From Glycomyces salinus (GTDB lineage Bacteria; Actinomycetota; Actinomycetes; Mycobacteriales; Micromonosporaceae), in contig NZ_JAELXW010000003.1 in NCBI RefSeq assembly GCF_016428645.1, forward strand, positions 62,001 to 126,000: a stretch of 64,000 bases of DNA, written 5' to 3'. The position numbers and the translations under genes are program-made. Shown piece after piece: positions 51,856 through 60,368 of the stretch. Every line of letters begins with the position of its first letter. The stretch's first letter is position 1. Under the pieces are notes generated by a model. That model had not been told where the DNA came from. It worked only from the letters and a program-made list of their open reading frames with translations, and did not search any database.

Positions 51856-52653
51856 ATGGACGCCATCGATGACATCGCCGGACGGCTCACCGTCGCGGCG
51901 ATCGCATTCGCCGTCGCCGGCCTCGTCCTGGCCTCGCTCGCGGCGATAGCGCTCGGCGGCGTGCGCGCCGCCGAGAAGTGGCCCAGCGCGCCCCGCCCCC
52001 GAGTCGGACGGCCGGTCGCCCTGGCCGGGGCCATGTTCGGCCTCATCGTCCTCGCCCTGGCGGCCGGCCTGCTCTCCCTGGCGCGCATCGGCACCGGGCT
52101 CGACCCCAACCTGCGGGTCCTGCTCGCGGTCGGCATCGACCTGGCCGTGCTCGCCGTCGGCGTGCTCGCCGTGAACTACGTGGCCGGGCGCGTCGAAGTG
52201 CGCGCCCTGATCACCGAGGCCGAGCGCCCGCCCCAGCCGCCCCCGATCCCCGTCTCCGGCGACCCCACCCGCTACCAGGTCCCCGACCGCACCGAGGTCC
52301 CGGTCGACCACAACGGCACCATGCACGCCCCCGGCCCCCGGCGGCCCGCCGGGCCGATGGCCCCCGACACGGCCGCGACCGGGAACCTCAGGCAGGTCTC
52401 CGGCGGCGTCCCGACCATCCCGACCGACACCCGGCCCGGATGGGTGTTCCAGGACAAGGGCACCGGAGCCTTCTACGCGGCCGTCGCACAGAGCAGGGGC
52501 GGCATCAGCCTGCTGGCGCTCGACGACTTCACCGTCGCCCGCACCGCCTCGCTGGTCGGCCCCCTCGAACTGGTCGGCTCGGTCGAGGCCACCGTGTGGC
52601 CCCTGGAGAACGGCCAGAACCACGACGAGCAGGCCGCCTCCACCACCGAATAA
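51856..52653 (+). CDS. Hypothetical membrane protein
   Basis: A 265-residue protein with three to four N-terminal hydrophobic helices (about 10-36, 53-78, 87-108), then a Pro-rich linker and a soluble C-terminal part including TRPGWVFQDKGTGAFYAAVA. No family recognised. The 3' end (last about 180 bp) is overlapped on the other strand by the long PEGA-like frame at 52473. An operator lies upstream at 51749. Confidence 0.65.
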   Translation: MDAIDDIAGRLTVAAIAFAVAGLVLASLAAIALGGVRAAEKWPSAPRPRVGRPVALAGAMFGLIVLALAAGLLSLARIGTGLDPNLRVLLAVGIDLAVLAVGVLAVNYVAGRVEVRALITEAERPPQPPPIPVSGDPTRYQVPDRTEVPVDHNGTMHAPGPRRPAGPMAPDTAATGNLRQVSGGVPTIPTDTRPGWVFQDKGTGAFYAAVAQSRGGISLLALDDFTVARTASLVGPLELVGSVEATVWPLENGQNHDEQAASTTE

Positions 52654-54359
52654 CGCACCTGCTCGGGAGCCTTCGGGACGGCGCGACTGGAACCCCGGAC
52701 CGACCGCGGTTCCGGTAGTATTTCCGTATGCTCAGCCGCTTCGGGATCGAACCACCCGAGACCCCCTTGATCCGGCCATCCGAGCAAGACGCGGCCGCCG
52801 CCGCCGAACTCGGTTCGGTCCTCGACATGATGCGCCGGAGCCCCGCCCCCGAACCCGAGCCCGGGCAGGTGCTCCGGACGACCGCCGTGGCCTGGCTGCG
52901 CCTGGCCGCCGAATGCCGCGACGCCGCCGCCGTCATGGGCTTCGGCGAAGTCGGCGAACGACTCTACGAACTGGGGAAGGCGTCCGCCGCGATCGGCCTC
53001 CAACTGGTCGCGCTCTCGATCCGCCTGGAATCCGCCTGCCACCGCGGCATCCGCCTCGGCCCCGAACTGCCCCGCAGCAGCGGGCGCCGCTACACCGGCC
53101 GGCGCGTCGAAGCGAACCGCCGATAACGAGGTGGCCGTCAGCGTCGCCGAGTAGCGCCGCAGCTCCCAGCCCTCGAAACCGGGAGTCATCTCGACGCGCG
53201 CCAACGCCTCGACCGCACCCGACGCGCCGACCTCCGTGTCCAGGACCGAATCGGGGCCGAGTTCGACCTCGGTGCCCGCTCCCACCAGCACCTCCGGGGG
53301 CGGCGGGACCTCCACGGTCACGCGATGCGTCCCCGGCGCGAGCCGGTACTCGTTGACACCCCAGATCGAGGGGACGGGCTCGCCGTCGATCACGACCCGG
53401 GGCGCGGACATCCACGGGCGCACCTCGGGCGGATAGTCCTCCCCGAACTGGCGCGCTCGCTTGGCGGCCCTGGCCACCTCCTGCTCGTCCACGATCGTTC
53501 CGAGCGGCGCTTCGGGCCGATGCGGGGCCTGGACGTAGGCGAGGTTCACCCGGAGCCCGGCGGCGGGCGAGACGTCCCGAGGATCGACCGGCCGCCACGT
53601 CCCGACCGGGCACGGTGTCTCCCGGTACTCCGCGACCGGCAGGCCGAATCTCAGGCGGGCCTCGGCGATCCGGTTCCACACCCGCTCGATCAGCAGGCCG
53701 ATCCGATAGAACAGGATGCCGCCCAAGATCGAGGCGAGGACGTACCCCACGAGGGCCAGATAAATGATCAGGCGCGATTGGGATTCGCCGGAATCGAATT
53801 GAAGCAGTGTCAAGCCGACGGCGGCGAATCCGGCCAGGCTCCCGAGGACTGCGAGCACCGCGGTCACCGCGCGCCCCATGCGCGGCGGGACCGACCGGGT
53901 CGGCAGCAGGAACCACTGGCGTACGAGCTCCGGAACGGGGCCCTCGTCGAGGCGCTGGGGCACGAACGAGGTCACGCGGGTGAACAGTCCCCGTTTGACC
54001 TCAATCGGCCAGTAGGCGCCGGAAGCGCCGCTCTGGATCTGAAGCAGGTAGCGGCCCGGCTCCAGATCGATGTCGACCCTTCCGAATCCGGTGGCCACCG
54101 GCTCACCGTCGATGAGCGCCACCGGAGTGAAAGGCCGCGGCTCGTCGAGCTCCTCGATGCCGCCGAGCAGGTCCGACTCCAGAATCAGGATGCCCTTCTC
54201 GGGCGAGGGAAGGCCCCTGGATCCGACCCCGCTCCTGACCCAGATCGAATACATCGCGTGCGAGAACACGGTCCGGCTCCCGAGCGGATGCTTCGCGAGC
54301 TCGTATGGAGCGGCGGCATCCTGCCCGAGAGCCTGCAGCCAGCGGAAGTTCAGACCCAT
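52473..54359 (-). CDS. PEGA-like two-domain membrane protein (copy a)
   Basis: A 628-codon frame; about 420 residues resemble its paralogues. Domain 1 (about residues 85-125): IDGEPVATGFGRVDIDLEPG, LLQIQSGASGAYWPIEV. Two membrane helices (about 165-220). Domain 2 (about 305-340): RVVIDGEPVPSIWGVNEYRL, APGTHRVTVEVPPP. Short PEGA-like beta domains usually present or anchor surface proteins. Past the RRYSATLTATS strand, where the paralogue at 55863 ends in TLTRYSGRIW, the frame continues about 200 codons antisense through the gene at 52728; this is probably accidental. The start overlaps the previous gene. Confidence 0.6.
   Translation of the reverse strand: MGLNFRWLQALGQDAAAPYELAKHPLGSRTVFSHAMYSIWVRSGVGSRGLPSPEKGILILESDLLGGIEELDEPRPFTPVALIDGEPVATGFGRVDIDLEPGRYLLQIQSGASGAYWPIEVKRGLFTRVTSFVPQRLDEGPVPELVRQWFLLPTRSVPPRMGRAVTAVLAVLGSLAGFAAVGLTLLQFDSGESQSRLIIYLALVGYVLASILGGILFYRIGLLIERVWNRIAEARLRFGLPVAEYRETPCPVGTWRPVDPRDVSPAAGLRVNLAYVQAPHRPEAPLGTIVDEQEVARAAKRARQFGEDYPPEVRPWMSAPRVVIDGEPVPSIWGVNEYRLAPGTHRVTVEVPPPPEVLVGAGTEVELGPDSVLDTEVGASGAVEALARVEMTPGFEGWELRRYSATLTATSLSAVRFDAPAGVAAPAAAGQFGAEADAAVAGGFQADRERDQLEADRGGRLPQFVESFADFAEAHDGGGVAAFGGQAQPGHGGRPEHLPGLGFGGGAPAHHVEDRTEFGGGGRVLLGWPDQGGLGWFDPEAAEHTEILPEPRSVRGSSRAVPKAPEQVRYSVVEAACSSWFWPFSRGHTVASTEPTSSRGPTSEAVRATVKSSSASRLMPPLLCATAA
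52728..53126 (+). CDS. Hypothetical protein, leaderless start
   Basis: A 132-residue, mostly helical protein (LRTTAVAWLRLAAECRDAAAV, GERLYELGKASAAIGLQLVAL) with a basic Arg-rich end. TAGTAT (52716-52721) precedes the ATG by 6 nt, a good -10 for a leaderless message. It lies entirely antisense to the 3' part of the frame 52473-54359; at most one of the two is likely translated over this stretch. Confidence 0.5.
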   Translation: MLSRFGIEPPETPLIRPSEQDAAAAAELGSVLDMMRRSPAPEPEPGQVLRTTAVAWLRLAAECRDAAAVMGFGEVGERLYELGKASAAIGLQLVALSIRLESACHRGIRLGPELPRSSGRRYTGRRVEANRR

Positions 54360-55537
54360 AATCGCGCGGCCTGTTGGGCCAGGTTGCCGAGAAGATTCAG
54401 GACCGGCTTGAGTTTGTCGATCACTTCGAGCACGAACCTGATGATCTTCGCGGCCCGCTCGGAGATGCGCAGCACCTGCTTGATCGAGTTGAGGGCCCTC
54501 ATGATCAGCGAAGCGATCTTGGCGACGCCCTGCGCGACCATGCCCGCCGTCCAGGCGCCGAACGTCGCCACCGCGGCCGCGGCCTGCGGCAGCAGCCGCG
54601 TCAGCGCCCAAGAGACACCCTTGGCGATCAGATCGACGATGTCCTGCCGCAGCATCTTCGCCAAGTTCGCCATCTCGGTGAGCAGCGCCTGCAGCGCCAC
54701 CGCCAGGTAGCCCAGGACATTGGTGGACTCGCCGAGGTCCTCGACGCGAACGCGCGCCGTGTCGCCGTCTTGGCCGACCCAGTCCGAGAGGGCGTCTACT
54801 CCCACCTCTTTGACGTGGTCGCCGACCTGTGCGGCGCCTTCGGCCACGGTGCCCCACATCTCGGCCGACTTCTTCATGCGGCTCTCGTTCCCCGACACCA
54901 GGCCCACCAGGTCCTCCAGCGGCTGGAAGGCCTGGATGAGGAAGTCGATCAGGGTTCCGGCGAGCCACTGGACCGGGTCGAACTTCGGGTCGCCGATGTG
55001 CTCGACGAACGCCGTGTACTGCTTCATCGCGTCGCCGACGGCGAGGAGGTCGCCCGCCAGGCTCGTGGTGAGATTGGTGATCGCACCGAAGTCGGTCAAG
55101 CTGTCGATCTTCTGAGCGTTCTGGAACGTGTTGATCCCCAGAGTGAGCGGCGAAGCGGCGCTCTGCAGCATGTTGTTTCCGGAGACGTTGCTGTGGGATC
55201 GGCCGTCGTAGGCGATGCTGCCGTCGTCGTTGCGACCGCTGACCCGCACATCGGATCCGACCGTGTCGCCGTCGTAGCGGAGGTGGGCCGGCATGTTGCC
55301 GTACATGCCGAAGCCCTGATGGGTGTTGGTGTACGACTCGTTCCCGTCATCGGGGACGTACTGCGAGGCCCACTGGTGGAGTCCGCTCGTCTGCCCGTCG
55401 AAGTCGGCCTTGCGGGAGCCTTCGCCGGTGGTCGCGTCGTAGTAGTCCTTCCACTGGCCGCCCCAGGCGCCGTCCTCGGCGACCGTGGGAGATTGGCTGG
55501 GGGCGTTGTCCTGCCAGTTCAGTTCGTCGTCGGACAT
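54350..55537 (-). CDS. Long helical type VII-like protein
   Basis: A 395-residue protein. An acidic N-terminus (DDELNWQDNAPSQSPTVAED) is followed by long helices. The mid/C-terminal conserved blocks QPLEDLVGLVSGNESRMKKS and LSDWVGQDGDTARVRVEDL are shared with the fused protein at 60368. The final part is hydrophobic and Ala-rich. No signal peptide. ATG 55537 overlaps the upstream gene's stop (TGATG). It belongs to the minus-strand operon 57068 to 52473. Confidence 0.7.
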   Translation of the reverse strand: MSDDELNWQDNAPSQSPTVAEDGAWGGQWKDYYDATTGEGSRKADFDGQTSGLHQWASQYVPDDGNESYTNTHQGFGMYGNMPAHLRYDGDTVGSDVRVSGRNDDGSIAYDGRSHSNVSGNNMLQSAASPLTLGINTFQNAQKIDSLTDFGAITNLTTSLAGDLLAVGDAMKQYTAFVEHIGDPKFDPVQWLAGTLIDFLIQAFQPLEDLVGLVSGNESRMKKSAEMWGTVAEGAAQVGDHVKEVGVDALSDWVGQDGDTARVRVEDLGESTNVLGYLAVALQALLTEMANLAKMLRQDIVDLIAKGVSWALTRLLPQAAAAVATFGAWTAGMVAQGVAKIASLIMRALNSIKQVLRISERAAKIIRFVLEVIDKLKPVLNLLGNLAQQAARLWV

Positions 55538-55866
55538 CACAGATCACCCGAATCGATCCGGTCGGCGATCCTGGAGAGCTCAGCGGCGATCTCGTCGTCG
55601 TTGCCCTCGTGGTCCTCCGCGCACTTGTCGAGCGCGGAGGCCAGACCGTCTATGGCGGTCCGGGTCTCCTCGAACGTCGGGTGCACGAAGCCGTTCATGC
55701 CGGCGAAGTAGACGGCCGCGAACGGAAGTCCGCCGAGCCCCCACATCCACAGGTCCGGGTCCGCCTCCTTGGCGTAGTCGGCCAGGGAACCGGCCTCGTC
55801 CGCCACTCCTCGGAGGATCTCGGCGGCCGATCTGAGCTGTTCGGCATCGATGTCGATAGAGGTCAT
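55537..55866 (-). CDS. EspC-like small secreted protein
   Basis: A 109-residue protein: helix-turn-helix with WMWGLGGLPF (a variant WxG turn) and a C-terminal helix (DHEGNDDEIAAELSRIADRI). Typical of ESX-associated EspC/WXG100-like proteins. The same region forms the N-terminus of the fused gene at 60368. Overlaps both neighbours by 4 nt. Confidence 0.7.
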   Translation of the reverse strand: MTSIDIDAEQLRSAAEILRGVADEAGSLADYAKEADPDLWMWGLGGLPFAAVYFAGMNGFVHPTFEETRTAIDGLASALDKCAEDHEGNDDEIAAELSRIADRIDSGDL

Positions 55867-57068
55867 GGGGAGTTCCTCGGGGGCTCAGCGGTCCAGATCC
55901 GACCCGAATATCGAGTCAGAGTCAGACCGTCGGCGTTCATTGTCGATTTGATCTGCGCGTAGCCTTCGATCTCGGTGACCGACCCTTCACGCAGATCCAG
56001 GTCGAACAGAAGTCTAGAAGATCCCAACAAATCCACCTCGGTGCCCTTGTCCAGCAACGGTGCCGGGCGCGGGATCGCGACCTCCAGAAGGTCGTGCGAA
56101 CCGGGGGGCAGGCGGTACTCGTTCAGACCCCAGATCGCCGGCAGCTCGCGGTCGTCGAGGGTGATTCGGGGCGGCTCCACCCAGGGCAGGCCGCGCCTGC
56201 GCACCGTTGCCGCCTTGCGTTCCCCGGCGGCGTGGTCCCACCGCATGTCGCGCACCAGCGCCCGCCGCTCTCGCTTCCACCAGCGACCCATGCCCTCCAG
56301 CTCCTCGCCTATGACCTCGACGAACGGCGCGTCCGGATCCTGTCGGCGGCCCGGGATAGGCTGGGCCGCCACGGGTGCCTCCGGTAGCGGCGTACGACGG
56401 ACTTCGAGCGGCTGGATCGAGTGGAAGCTGTCGTACAGGAAGACGACGTGGATGCGCAGGATCGCGCCCGAACCGGGATCGGGCTCGCTCAGGTCGTCGG
56501 GGTCGACCGGACGCCAGGTGATGTCCTCGCCCACCGGCTCGAACCGGGCGACCGACCGGCCGAGACGCCTGGGGCCCAGCCGGAAGCACCGGTAGAACCG
56601 CCGCATGCGCTCTGACAGGACGCCGCTGTAGAACGGTTCGGCGACGACCGAGGACAATCGCACCTCGCCGCCCTCGGGAACCTCCACGGGCCAGTGGCGG
56701 CCCGACGCCCCGGCCTGGACTTGGACCAGGTGCCTTCCCGCCGGAACCGCGATCCGGCCCCTCCCGCGGCCCGTGGCCGCGGGGGCGCCGTCGATCAGGA
56801 TCACCGGGAAATGCCCCGGCCAACGCAGCAGTTGGTACTCGTTGCCCTTGGGCGGCAGCGGTTCACCCGGCTCCGGCCGTCGAACCCGAGGTTGGCGGGC
56901 CCGCGTGATCATCCTGGAGGAAATGCGGATCGTCCCGCACCCTTCGGGCACCCCGCCGACCCTCCCGGTCGCGACCGGGAACGGTGAACGCGCGTGCGGC
57001 CTGAAGCGGTGCGCGCCGGACAGCCTGCCGAACAGCAGGACGAGGTAGCGGACGAGTCGTTGCAGCAT
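55863..57068 (-). CDS. PEGA-like two-domain protein (copy b)
   Basis: A 401-residue paralogue of 52473-54359: domain 1 GAPAATGRGRGRIAVPAGRH then LVQVQAGASGRHWPVEV; domain 2 ELPAIWGLNEYRLPPG and LLEVAIPRP. It lacks the two clear membrane helices of copy a; a hydrophobic N-terminus (LVRYLVLLFGRL) may anchor it. First gene of the minus-strand operon; GGGAGG precedes ATG 57068. Confidence 0.7.
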   Translation of the reverse strand: MLQRLVRYLVLLFGRLSGAHRFRPHARSPFPVATGRVGGVPEGCGTIRISSRMITRARQPRVRRPEPGEPLPPKGNEYQLLRWPGHFPVILIDGAPAATGRGRGRIAVPAGRHLVQVQAGASGRHWPVEVPEGGEVRLSSVVAEPFYSGVLSERMRRFYRCFRLGPRRLGRSVARFEPVGEDITWRPVDPDDLSEPDPGSGAILRIHVVFLYDSFHSIQPLEVRRTPLPEAPVAAQPIPGRRQDPDAPFVEVIGEELEGMGRWWKRERRALVRDMRWDHAAGERKAATVRRRGLPWVEPPRITLDDRELPAIWGLNEYRLPPGSHDLLEVAIPRPAPLLDKGTEVDLLGSSRLLFDLDLREGSVTEIEGYAQIKSTMNADGLTLTRYSGRIWTAEPPRNSP

Positions 57069-57127
57069 CGGGTCCTCCCGGACGGGCGCTCGACCTGGTC
57101 GCGTGCGCGACCCGGCTGGCGTCCGGT

Positions 57128-57139
57128 TGCTACGGTTGA
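57128..57139 (+). promoter_or_regulatory. Extended -10 element before the EspB-like gene
   Basis: TGCTACGGTTGA: extended -10 (TGC-TACGGT). It matches the TGCTAnnnTGA pattern of the elements at 39085 and 61771. Confidence 0.3.
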
Positions 57140-57180
57140 TACCGAGACCGGCCACGACCCCAGCCGAGGTGAGCACCCTC

Positions 57181-58734
57181 ATGAGCGACAGCCAGTTCGA
57201 ACAGGAAGCATACGGAGGGCTCGAACCCGCCACGGCGTCCGCAATGTCCGCGGAACCGGCGTTCGGCGACGTCGAGGGCGAACTCGCGGCCGGCGGCAGC
57301 GGCGGCAACGATGTCGGCCTCGTCCCGCCCGGTTGGCGTCGGCCCTGCTCGACCGCCGACTGCGGCAATCCTACCGAGCACCCCGCCGAGGACCAGTGGC
57401 AGCGCCTGGTCTCGGCCGTGCCGGTCCAGGACCAGCTGTACCGTCTCAAGCCCCGAATCGACGGCATGTCCTACCCGACCGAGGAGGACTTCCGCACCGC
57501 GGTGGCGGCCGTCCGGCCCGAGCACGCCGACGAGCACTCCCTGGCCAGGCTGCGCGCCGGATGGACCGAAGAGGTCGGCGGCAAGCTCGGGGACTGGTCG
57601 GAGCGGATCCGGTCCAACCTGACCGACCTGGCCGAGGGCTGGTCGGGAACCGACTTCGACGCGTTCGTGACCATGGCCAACGGGACCAGGGAGCTGGTCG
57701 ACGGGATCCTCGAGGACGTCGACGCGACCGTCTCGCAGCTCGAGTCCACTGAAGAGAACATCTACACCCTCCAAGGCGGCGACTCCGGGGAGATCCCCTA
57801 CCCCGCGCCGCAGTTCTGGATCGAAGGCGAATGGCACAGCTGGGTCGCCATGCACATCAGGCCCGCCTGGTGGCACGGCGACTGCATCAAGTACACCTGC
57901 CAGGACGCCGAGAGCGCGGTGGAGCTGGCCGGAGTCGACCCCGACCTGGCCACCGAGATCATCGACTACATCGACGACCGCGTCGACCACTGGATCCGGC
58001 ACTACGAGAACCCGGCGAACATCGAGGCCGACGGCCTCGACCCCAAGGGCATCACGCTCGAAGAGGCCAAGGACATGGCCGTGGCCGACGCCATGGACAA
58101 CTTCGGGGGCGTGATCGACCAGAACCAGAGCGACTACGAATCGCGCCACCAGGGCATCGACGAGGAGATCGACCAGCGCAGCGCCGACAACGACGCCGAG
58201 CAGCAGGGCATGCGGACCACCGCCAGCGACAAGCCTTACCCCGACGGTGCCGACGAGTCGAAGATGGACCTCGAATCGCCGTCGATGGAGCAGCCGAGCG
58301 GGACCGCCTCGCCCGAGACCACCCAGGACCCGTCGGTGGACCCGCCCGAAGGCCGGGCACCCGACGACGATTCCGGCGGCGGTGGCGCGGACCCCGAAGA
58401 CGAGGGCCCCGGCGGCCTCGCCAGCGGCGGGCCCGGCGGAGGCGGCGGCGGAATCGGCGGCGCGGCCCCCGGCGGCAGCCTCGGATCGCCCGGCGGCGGG
58501 TCTCCCTCGCCGGGAGGGGCCGGAACCGGAGCGGCCGTGGGCGCCGGAGCGGCGGCGGGAGGAGCGGCCGCCGCGGGTGCGGGCAGAGGCGCCACCACCG
58601 GCATGATGGGCGGCGCGGGCGGCGCCGGACGCCCGATGGGCGGCGAGAACACCGAACGCGATCCCGACGTCGATCTGAACGAAGACCGGAACATGTGGGG
58701 CTTCGTCAGCGAAGACGACGACCCCTACGCCTAA
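57181..58734 (+). CDS. EspB/PPE-like C-x4-C and WxG substrate protein
   Basis: A 517-residue protein. Conserved order: CSTADC (C-x4-C, about residues 58-63), a helical pair joined by WSGTDFDAF (WxG turn), IYTLQGGDSGEIPYPAP, then IRPAWWHGDC. The C-terminal third is a disordered Gly/Pro tail, as in EspB/EspK-type substrates. A homologue at 62988 shares every block. GAGGTGAG precedes ATG 57181. Diverges from the PEGA-like (b) gene. Confidence 0.7.
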   Translation: MSDSQFEQEAYGGLEPATASAMSAEPAFGDVEGELAAGGSGGNDVGLVPPGWRRPCSTADCGNPTEHPAEDQWQRLVSAVPVQDQLYRLKPRIDGMSYPTEEDFRTAVAAVRPEHADEHSLARLRAGWTEEVGGKLGDWSERIRSNLTDLAEGWSGTDFDAFVTMANGTRELVDGILEDVDATVSQLESTEENIYTLQGGDSGEIPYPAPQFWIEGEWHSWVAMHIRPAWWHGDCIKYTCQDAESAVELAGVDPDLATEIIDYIDDRVDHWIRHYENPANIEADGLDPKGITLEEAKDMAVADAMDNFGGVIDQNQSDYESRHQGIDEEIDQRSADNDAEQQGMRTTASDKPYPDGADESKMDLESPSMEQPSGTASPETTQDPSVDPPEGRAPDDDSGGGGADPEDEGPGGLASGGPGGGGGGIGGAAPGGSLGSPGGGSPSPGGAGTGAAVGAGAAAGGAAAAGAGRGATTGMMGGAGGAGRPMGGENTERDPDVDLNEDRNMWGFVSEDDDPYA

Positions 58735-58749
58735 AGGGAAGTGACGCAG

Positions 58750-59100
58750 ATGGCGATCCAGCGGACGCGCACCTTCGACCCGGCCGCTCTCGAGCGCTAC
58801 CGGGTCTTCCTCGAAGACCTGCTCGACGAGCTCGAGAACGAGATCGTCCCGGTCCTGCGCGACGGGACGCTGAAGAAGGCCCCGGCCTTCGGCTCGACCC
58901 CCGGCGCGTACCAGAACGCCGGCGAACAGTACGCCGAGTTCCACGCCACCACCTGGCGCAACCTCCAGTACCTGCGGGGCACTCTCCACGGCATGATCAA
59001 CGGGCTCCAGCACGCCATCGACACCGGCGGCGAGACGGACGACTGGATAATCCAGCAGCTCCCGAAGGTGATGCCCGGGAGCGACGACATCTACACGTGA
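58750..59100 (+). CDS. WXG100-like partner protein (copy 1)
   Basis: A 116-residue helical protein (from ATG 58750), with FHATTWRNLQYLRGTLHGM and a Trp-Ile-Ile tail. Homologue at 61830-62159 (FHSTTWQSLEGIRSSLYGL). Follows the EspB-like gene by 15 nt; likely the small binding partner of it. Confidence 0.65.
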   Translation: MAIQRTRTFDPAALERYRVFLEDLLDELENEIVPVLRDGTLKKAPAFGSTPGAYQNAGEQYAEFHATTWRNLQYLRGTLHGMINGLQHAIDTGGETDDWIIQQLPKVMPGSDDIYT

Positions 59101-60368
59101 GACTCGCCCTTCCGGGGCCAACTGCGCGGCGGGTGCCAGAAGTCGCCAGGGTTACGGCCGTCGCTGCGAGCGGCGAGATTGCGGGCCCGCTTCGAGACCC
59201 GATGCGCGATCTGCGGTGCGGGGCCGGTCAAGCGCTGCTCTGTGTCGTCCCAGATTCGGAACACCCGGACCGGGACTTGGAGCACCGCGATGTCATCCGT
59301 GTTCTTCACCTCGAAGGCGAACTCGTGGCGGACGGTGGAGCCGTCGAGCGGATCGGGACCGTACTCGGCTCGGAAACGGTGCTCGCCCGCCGCGAGCGAG
59401 TAGTACCAGGTCGACCAGTCGCTCGGGACCTCGACGCCGTCGATCCACAGTCGCGGCCGCCCCGCGTGGGCCAGCGCCAACTCCCGGTTCGAGCCCGCAT
59501 AGGCCGCGACGCCGTCTGATCCCCGTGAGAGGCGGTAGAAGAACAGGTCGAACACCACCGCGACACCGAGCGCGGTGCCGGTCTGGCGCCAGGTTCGCAG
59601 GTCCTCGGGGGAGGGGAACGCGAACGCACCGTTGCCGACCGAACGGTGCACCGGCTCGAGTCGCGCCGACTTCGCCCGCCTGTGGAAGCGGCGGGTCGAG
59701 ACGATGCCGATCGTGACTCCGGCGATCAGCGCCAGCGCGCCGGCGGCCGCGACGACGGCGGCCACTTCCGCCACCACTCCTTCGGGCAAGACCGCTGCGA
59801 GTGTCGCAGATAGCGCGAGGACCACCGTGCCGGCCACGGCCATGAGGCAGCCGACACCCGAACGGTTGGATTCCGAGGCGCTCAGGACCGGCATGTAGTC
59901 GGAGCCGTCCCGCACCCGGTACAGCCGGGTGCGGTACTCGCTCTGGTGCCGCACCGCCACCGAATGCCCGGCGGTGAAGCAGACGCGCTCCCCCGGCGCC
60001 AAGTCGAACTCGGAGCTGGCCGCGTCGGCGCCCTGCACCTCGACCCGATGCCCACCCGGCGGCAACTCGATCTGATACCTTCCGTCCCCGGCCGCGACCG
60101 GCCGACCGTCCAAGACCAGCACACCAGTGGCGTCGGCGGTCTCGGAGGTGCACACGAAGACGTCCAACACCCCGAGAGCCTCACCTGCGTACACAGGCGC
60201 TGACCGCCCCGCCCGATACTCCTCGACCGAACTGAAGCCGACCACCAATTCGCCGTCGGCACGATAGGTCAACCCGGACGCGTCCCGGTAGGCCAGCAAT
60301 GGAGCATCATCGACATCACCGGGCCCACGAAACCCATGCCGCGCCTCCGGCGACTTCGAACCCACCAC
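59091..60368 (-). CDS. PEGA-like two-domain membrane protein (copy c)
   Basis: A 425-residue paralogue of copies a and b: GRPVAAGDGRYQIELPPGGH, two membrane helices (about 160-215), and LWIDGVEVPSDWSTWYYSLA. GTG 60368 overlaps the upstream TAG (TAGTG). Its 3' end overlaps the convergent gene at 58750 by 10 nt. Confidence 0.7.
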   Translation of the reverse strand: MVGSKSPEARHGFRGPGDVDDAPLLAYRDASGLTYRADGELVVGFSSVEEYRAGRSAPVYAGEALGVLDVFVCTSETADATGVLVLDGRPVAAGDGRYQIELPPGGHRVEVQGADAASSEFDLAPGERVCFTAGHSVAVRHQSEYRTRLYRVRDGSDYMPVLSASESNRSGVGCLMAVAGTVVLALSATLAAVLPEGVVAEVAAVVAAAGALALIAGVTIGIVSTRRFHRRAKSARLEPVHRSVGNGAFAFPSPEDLRTWRQTGTALGVAVVFDLFFYRLSRGSDGVAAYAGSNRELALAHAGRPRLWIDGVEVPSDWSTWYYSLAAGEHRFRAEYGPDPLDGSTVRHEFAFEVKNTDDIAVLQVPVRVFRIWDDTEQRLTGPAPQIAHRVSKRARNLAARSDGRNPGDFWHPPRSWPRKGESHV

